This document shows positions 58,126-64,000 of a stretch of 64,000 nt of DNA, piece after piece. Source of the DNA: Gonium pectorale (Eukaryota; Chlorophyta; Chlorophyceae; Chlamydomonadales; Volvocaceae); assembly GCA_001584585.1 (NCBI GenBank), contig LSYV01000040.1, positions 786,661-850,660 on the forward strand, in the 5' to 3' direction. The notes under the pieces are model-generated. The model was given only the letters and a program-made list of their open reading frames with translations, made no database searches and had not been told where the DNA came from. Within the stretch, counting starts at the first letter, position 1. Each line of letters starts with the position of its first letter. The translations under genes were made by a program, and so were the position numbers.

Positions 58126-60865
58126 CCCCCCAGCGGGGTGAAGGCTGTTCGGGGGTTGGGGCTAGGGGAGTTGGGCCAGTCGGCTGGTGCCTGCTGACTC
58201 CGGTGGAGCTTTGAAAGTGAGGCCTTCTCGGGGGCCCAGTCTTATGTTGGGTCCTCTTGTGAGCTGCCGTGTGGCCTGGCCGGATGGATTGGACTGGTGG
58301 TGCTGTGAGCAGGGCGTTCAGCGGCGGTGCTGTCGACAGGGCAGTGTACGGACGGACGGACAAGTTGAGAGGCCGCTGGAACGGGGGAGAAGCTGCCATA
58401 GTCCACTGCCGATGTGAAGTCAGATTATGCTCTCCCACCCAAATGGAAGGCAGGTTTTCGATGGAATGAGCATGACTGTATACCTGATACCTACGTAACG
58501 GCTTGTCTAGCCGCGGCCCAGAACTTGCATTTTTTGGAAGGGGACTCGGAAATTGGTCCCGGTCGCCTGGATTCATCTTTTGGGGCGGCGCCATGTCCGG
58601 CTGCGCTGTATTCCCGATGTTCAACATGTGGTCGTACAGCTGCTGCCTGCCGCCTTGCAACTGGTTCCGCAGCGCTTGCGCCCGCGGCACAGCGCAGGTC
58701 CGCTGCCTAAACGCACTCACCAGGCAGGAGCGAGACATTCAATGGGCCCTCGTAGCACCACACTGCCACGCTGGCAGTGCTAACGCGCGCCGATCACGGG
58801 TGCGTCGCAATGGCGCACGGCAGGAGGTATGCAAGCAGCCAAAGGCCGACTCAACACATGGCATAAGGCATACCATCTGTGTCGCACCTTGAGAGCTATG
58901 GTGTGTATCCGGGGCGGCTGCGGTTTGCCGCGCACACGAAGGCATCCTTGCTTACACCCGCGTGCCACCGGGCCTCCGCGCGTGCCACTCGCATGTATGC
59001 ATATATGCTTGTGCGCATGCGACTGCGACGGCGGTAAACGGCTCACAACCCGTGAGAGTGTCCCCGCGACAGTCTAGCGTTTCTCCCGAGTCTCCCGAGT
59101 CCACCCATCCCTACTCCCATCCACCATCACCAGGATTGCGTTGGGAAGACACACTGCTCGCTGGCTGGTGGATGAGCTGGGCGTAGGCTCTGGGGGCGTA
59201 GGCTCACAAAAAGAGTTGCAGAGTTCGGATGAAAGGAATGCTGCGCAACGGGGAGGAGTGGGGCAGCTGAGCAGGAGAAAGGGTTCCGGTGGTTACAACC
59301 TCAACCTCCCTCCTCAGGTTGTTCGCCCCTTCCAAGCGCCTCCTCGCAGCAGGCGCTCTACACACGCCACCATGCTACGTGCGGCTCTAAGCGCACCTGT
59401 ACCTCTTCGTGCTTGTGCTCGCTCTTCCTGTGCAGGACCCTGAAAGGATCGATGTAACGGATACGGATTGTGACCCATCCCTCGCTGATAATATTCCGAC
59501 CACGGCGGGTGCGGCATTGTACTCCGCTGAACGTGCATTTGCCCTTTCCCCCCTATGTGCCCACTGCGCCCTTCAGGCCTTTAACTCTGCGGTCAAACCC
59601 GGGATCCCTTTTGTGAGATTCGTGGGATGAGAGAAACCTGCGACGGTGCGCGGGCTCCTGTTATCGCGCACCATCCAGCACTGGTGGAGCGGGTCGCATA
59701 TATTCGCAGCTGCGGCTGTATCAGGCTGGTTGGCGGCCTGTCAAACAGCCCAAAGGCAACAAAATGTCGGGGTGGGAGGGGCAGAATGGAGGGGCGGGAG
59801 CAAGCGTCGCAGGGGATGGAGGGGTCTGATGCGTGCCTTTGCCGTGCCCTGACGCGCATGACGCCATCAACTCGGAACGTACCACCCTGGGTCAGGGAAG
59901 GTTAGGGCATGAATAGACTAGCACCTGCTGTTGTGTGAGTTTTGTTGCGTGCAAGCGCGGAAGCCGTAGCTGTTTGCTTACGCTGTAGGGCGCAGCAATG
60001 TCTGGAAAGCCGTGTCCGCTGAAGGGGAACGCGGTGGCGGTGATGGTAGTACTGGTGTCCAGAACGGGCCTGGTACGTAGGGCTAAATAATACTACTCTG
60101 AACGGAACCTGCCGTTGAAACAGATGGTGTGATGCGAAGGGTCTTGCCTGTACGTCTTGTACGGCTGATCGACTACACACTGTCGGGCAACGGGCCTGGA
60201 TTACACGAGCTGCCTTGCCCGGCCGCTGTACAGCGGCCTTGCCCCCTCCCCTTTTGCCCGGCTGGTGTCTTGGTTGCTGGCTGCGGGACGTGTGGGATCA
60301 TGTGCTCATGCGGGTTGTGGCAGGCGCTAGTTGGTGGTGGCGAATACTGTGAGCACAAACAGGAATCGTGCTTAGACCGGTGCCCATGCCGTTATTGCTG
60401 GTTGATGCGGTTGGGGAACCAGTTGCCCTTACAATGTCGGGGGGTAGGACAGGTGTTTCTGCGCCAAAATCAATCTCCCCCGGCAACTCATGATGAACCC
60501 AGGTCTGCTCTCGGCATCATCGTCCTCGTTACCACACAGATGTAGAGCTAACTTGCGCGTAGGCTTGAGCACCTCAGGCGAGCCAGTCGCGCCAGTCAAC
60601 TACACACTAGTCATCTACACATGCCGGAAGTTGTCTCAGGAGTGGGCGCAACAGCACGACTCTCCGGCCTTTTTACTCCAGCTGCACCACTTACACCATC
60701 ACCCAGTTATACATCGTCATCCAGTTATGCAGTAACTTGCTTAGCTTCACGGATAAGCCAGCACCTGTCTCCGGCAACGTAGAGACTGACCTAGGAGCTA
60801 ACACCGACGAGGTTAGTGAAGTTAAGACCGCCTTCCGGAAAGTGCCACCCGCAATCCACGAATGT
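58126..60865. other. Convergent intergenic region
   Basis: Between the FkbM gene (+) and the MINDY gene (-). TTACA at 60691-60695 is a good minus-strand TGTAA for the MINDY gene, about 170 nt after its stop. A small hairpin (CACTGCCA/TGGCAGTG) lies near 58765. No gene is supported, although the region is longer than two 3' UTRs need. Confidence 0.5.
60691..60695 (-). terminator. Candidate poly(A) signal of the MINDY gene
   Basis: TGTAA on the minus strand about 170 nt downstream of the stop at 60866-60868. Confidence 0.45.
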
Positions 60866-63800
60866 TCACATGATCGCGCACTTGTCTTCCTTCGCCTTTG
60901 CAGCCTCCTGGGGCCGCGCCGCATCGCGCTGTCCAGCTGCGGCTCCTTGCCCGGCGCCCCTCTGCTGCTGCTGCTGCTGCCGGTAACCAGGGCTGAATGT
61001 TCCTCCGCGGTACTGGCCCGCAGCTGCTCCCTACGACAGGGCAAGAGGATTAAGGGAGCAGCAAGTGAGGGCGTACGGTGAAAGGGCCTTCCATACGGGT
61101 GGCATGACTGCCATACCATCTACAGTTGCCTTCTTTGCACGCTGGCACACAGGGACACCAGTACTGGAACGGAAGCAGGCTACGTACCTGCTGCGGATGG
61201 GGCGGGCGCTGCTGGTGCTGCGCGTGCGGCCGCTGCTGTGACTGCGGCTGCGGCTGCTGCTGCTGGCGCCGCCTCTCCTCCTCAGCATGGGCCTCCATCT
61301 CCTCCTCCTCCTGCAGCCGAAGGGCCAGCGCCAGGTCCGCGTCCAGGTCGTGCTGGTGCTGCATGTGCTGGTGGTGCGGCAGCTGCGGCTCTGCACCCGC
61401 ACCCGCCGTGCCCTGGTAGTAGTGCCCCTGCGGCTGCGGCTGCTGCTGGTGCTGCTGTGGCGGGTACGGTGGCGGGTGCTGTGCCGCACCCGGATGCAGC
61501 CCGGTTGACTGGAACGCAGGGAACGTCCCTCCCTGCTGCGCCGCTGCCGGCGGCATGTGCTGCTGCTGCTGCGGGCCGGGCTGGTGCGGCGGCGGTTGCC
61601 CGAGGCGGGGAGGCGCGGCGGGCGCGCGCGGGTCGTGCTCCAGCGGCGGGGGCGTGTGCAGGTCCAGCCCCGTAAGGTCCAGCAGCGCCCCCTCCTGCGC
61701 GGCAAGGTGAGCCTCGTCCTCAGCCAGCACCGCCGCGATGGCCGCCGCGTCCGCTTCGCTCATGCCGGCGCCCGGGGCTGCACGGGCGGCCGGGGGAGAC
61801 GGACGGACGGGGGTTCCGGGGGAAGGGTTTGGAATTTCACGGGCTAGGCGGCAGCAGCATTCGCCCGCCCGGGCAACTGGGGGGGGGGCACGCTGGAGAC
61901 CAGGGGGAATTCGGGCGCGGTGCGGTGGCAGAAAGAGGCACAAACGGTGAAGGGAACGCGGGATCGAAGGGCTATGGATTTGGCCAATAGAATGCAAAAG
62001 TATGCAGTAAGCCAAACAGCGGCGGGTCGTCGTACATAAGTACATAATGCTCTCAGTTGCATGGCGACCGGTGTACTAGCTGTCGTCCAAACTGTTGTGC
62101 ATGCCGTCCCAGCGAGGCTGCACCGCCAAAAGAAACGGCACGTTTGCCGGGCCTGCCCTCGCACTCTGGTCGCTGCAGAGGTCCCCGAGCGGGCAGGCAG
62201 CGCCGAGGCTGTACCCGAGCGCCGCGGGAAGCGCACCTGGCGGACCCACAGCCGAGGGGTCCCGGTGCGGCCGGAAGGGCTGGAAGTCGGCGCTGCACAG
62301 CTGCGTGTCGCCCGCGACGCTGGACAGGTGCTCCCACACCACATCAGCTGTGTGGGTGGGCGGGCGGGCGGGGGATACGTCAGGTGTGACAGCGCTCCTC
62401 AGAACCTCAAGTTCCGCACCCAGCCCCTGAAACGGGTTTCGTTAGGCCCAGCTAGGGGATCCTGGGATCGCTGCGCTTCCAGCTGACCCACATCAGGCGC
62501 TGGCAGGGCAGAGGGCAGTGCTAGGTCCTAGTTTTGCAACTCCGCAGGACGGTAGGCCGCAGCAGGACATGGCAGCCACAAGGCTTGGGGGCCTGTGACT
62601 TGTACAGCACATGCCAGGATGGATCCGCCTCCGGTCACTCCCGCCCCACCTTCGGTCAGATATCCCTGGTCCGTCACGAGCAGGTAGAGCTGGTGGGTTG
62701 TGCCGTGTTTGAAGATGACGGAGAAGTGGTTGTTGCGGAAGAACACGGCCAGCCTGGCGGCGCAAGCAGGGACGGGCAAAGTGGACGAGGGGGCATCTCT
62801 ACCAAGGTCGCATCTCTATAACCACGCTGCACCAACACACGACAAATAACACAGAATGGTACCAGGAACGTGTACCGCAGCAAGCACAAACAGACTCGGA
62901 AGCAACAGCCGCAGAGAATGCGAGTCTACGGCGATGCTGTGGGTGCCGAACTGCCACTGAGCTTGACTCACTGGCTGGGCCGGAGCTCCCTCTGCAGCGC
63001 GGTCAGGCCCGCCACCGTAAGTTGCGAGCAGCTGTTGTCCAGGAAGTCCTTGGCCACCATCACCTCATAGGCGCGACGGGCCAGACGGTCCGCGTCCGCC
63101 TCCAAGGGAAGAGCCGGAGGCGGCGGCGGCGCCGCCGGTGGCGGAAGCGGCGGCGGTGGTGGCGGCGGTGGCGGAGGCGGAGGCGGCGCGAGAAAGCCCT
63201 CCTCCGGCGCCACCGCCCGCGGCTGCGTTGAGCCACTCTCGTCCATGGCCGGCTCGGCGGCAAGCGCGCTCGCATCGGCGGCGCCACCGTCCGTTGTTGG
63301 CTTGGCTGCCGGGGCCCCGTCCTCCTCATCGCTGAAGGTGAGCAGGTCCTGCCCCGGAGCCGCCACGACGGGCGGCGGCGGCGGTGGCGGCGAAGGCCGC
63401 GCCGACGTCGAGAGTCCCTGCGCCGCGTCGGGCGCCGACGCGGGCGGGCCCTCAGCCAGCGGCGGGCCCTGCCCGTGACCAGCCGCCGTGTCCGGCACAT
63501 GCCCGGAATCGCTGTGCTTTGGCGCCCCCGCCCCCGCCCCCGCCTGCAGGTCGTGCGATGGGAGCGACTCCAGCTCGAGGCGGAAGGGCGGCACGGGGCT
63601 GCCCTCGGCAGCGCTGCCTTCGTTGCCGCCTGCGCTGTCCTTATCGCCAGGCTGCGCCGGCGCAGGGCTGGCCACATCCCCGAGCTCAGACACAACCATC
63701 GCAGCAATGGGCGGCGGAAGCGCGGTGCTGGTGAGCGTGGGGGCGAGTTCCGCTGCGACGGGTGCCACCGGCGGCTCCGCCGGCCGCTCCGCCGGCGGCT

Positions 63801-64000
63801 CTACTGGCGGTTCCGCCGGCGGTTCCGCTAATAGGGACCCGGCGTCGAGGCTGCTCGCCTGCGCGCCGGCACTCGGCGGCACCGCCGCCGCTGCCTGACC
63901 TTCAGACACGGATGGAGAGCTCGGGCCTCGTCCCTCCGGGGCGCCTTGCCTGCCCTCTACCTGTGCCACAGTGCTCGACGTAGTCAACTGCACACGCAGC
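60866..64000 (-). CDS. MINDY: MINDY (FAM63)-type Lys48 deubiquitinase, C-terminal part, CaaX-ending
   Basis: Exons, high to low: a 64000(edge)-62972, b 62753-62650, c 62347-62237, d 61777-61188, e 61030-60866; all joins keep frame. Exon a is a long Pro/Ala/Ser insertion including a polyproline run, then RRAYEVMVAKDFLDNSCSQL. Exon b has LAVFFRNNHFSVIFKH with the catalytic His and LYLLVTDQGYL. Exon c has VVWEHLSSVAGDTQLCSADF. Exon d carries MSEADAAAIAAVLAEDEAH and a ubiquitin-interacting-like DADLALALRLQEEEEMEAH between Gln/Pro-rich stretches. Exon e ends KEDKCAIM, a CaaX box. MINDY enzymes trim long Lys48-linked ubiquitin chains. The catalytic Cys (NGPCPLLA-type motif) lies in exons beyond the window. 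The 5' border of exon a is open at the window edge, or begins at 63987 if the CAG there is an acceptor. Confidence 0.92.

Noticed and set aside
60964..60980. CTG repeat as an independent microsatellite
   Set aside because: It is the coding strand's CAG run in the last MINDY exon, encoding a short poly-Gln stretch.
62076..62236. Continuation of MINDY exon c to a stop at 62076
   Set aside because: The frame is open, but a strong CAG|GTGCGC donor at 62236 gives exact phase to the next exon with the UIM-like motif and CaaX end, matching the family layout.
1..64000. tRNA, rRNA or organellar genes
   Set aside because: No cloverleaf with the conserved TTCGA-type arm and no rRNA core sequence was seen. 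This was a visual scan, so a split or diverged tRNA could be missed.

Overview
The window looks like nuclear DNA of a volvocine (Chlamydomonas-like) green alga. The evidence is high GC, many short introns in almost every gene, long Ala/Gly/Pro/Ser/Gln low-complexity insertions inside conserved domains, TGTAA poly(A) signals, and a gene set that mixes plant-type and animal-type families: NLR-like STAND-WD40, SRCR, BuGZ/SUF4, sepiapterin reductase and MINDY. No gene is bacterial, viral or organellar in style. Exon models were built by hand by matching conserved motifs, GT/GC...AG borders and codon phase. In most genes every junction is phase-consistent.

Layout, left to right. 1-9530 (+): 3' part of a large STAND/NACHT-like protein with about 13-14 WD40 repeats. 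10871-14532 (-): TDP2-type tyrosyl-DNA phosphodiesterase with SUMO-interaction-like motifs at both ends. 16756-21356 (-): long low-complexity protein ending in a PB1 domain that is split by a GC-AG intron carrying a perfect 39-bp palindrome. 22357-24370 (+): SUF4/ZNF207 (BuGZ) zinc-finger protein with a Bub3-binding GLEBS-like motif. 25111-28079 (-): rhodanese-domain tRNA-hydroxylase-like protein (TrhO/STR8/TSTD2 type). 28542-37086 (+): type III beta phosphatidylinositol 4-kinase with about 1,000 residues of insertions. 38634-40668 (+): sepiapterin-reductase-like SDR. About 42250-46209 (-): secreted SRCR-domain gene, resolved only in part. 49814-51983 (+): F-box protein with a PP2-like region. 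53975-54397 (+): isolated ankyrin-like fragment. 55971-58125 (+): FkbM-family methyltransferase with a membrane anchor. 60866-64000 (-): 3' part of a MINDY deubiquitinase ending in a CaaX box.

The genes do not form one pathway. Several deal with ubiquitin/SUMO or DNA/spindle maintenance (TDP2, F-box, MINDY, BuGZ), others with signalling or surface recognition (PI4K, PB1, NLR-like, SRCR). Two head-to-head pairs (PB1/BuGZ, STR8/PI4K) share short upstream regions that may act as bidirectional promoters. The gene-poor stretches 14.5-16.7, 40.7-42.2, 46.2-49.8, 52-56 and 58.1-60.9 kb hold short tandem duplications, small palindromes and a 21-bp dispersed motif, but no gene that I can defend.
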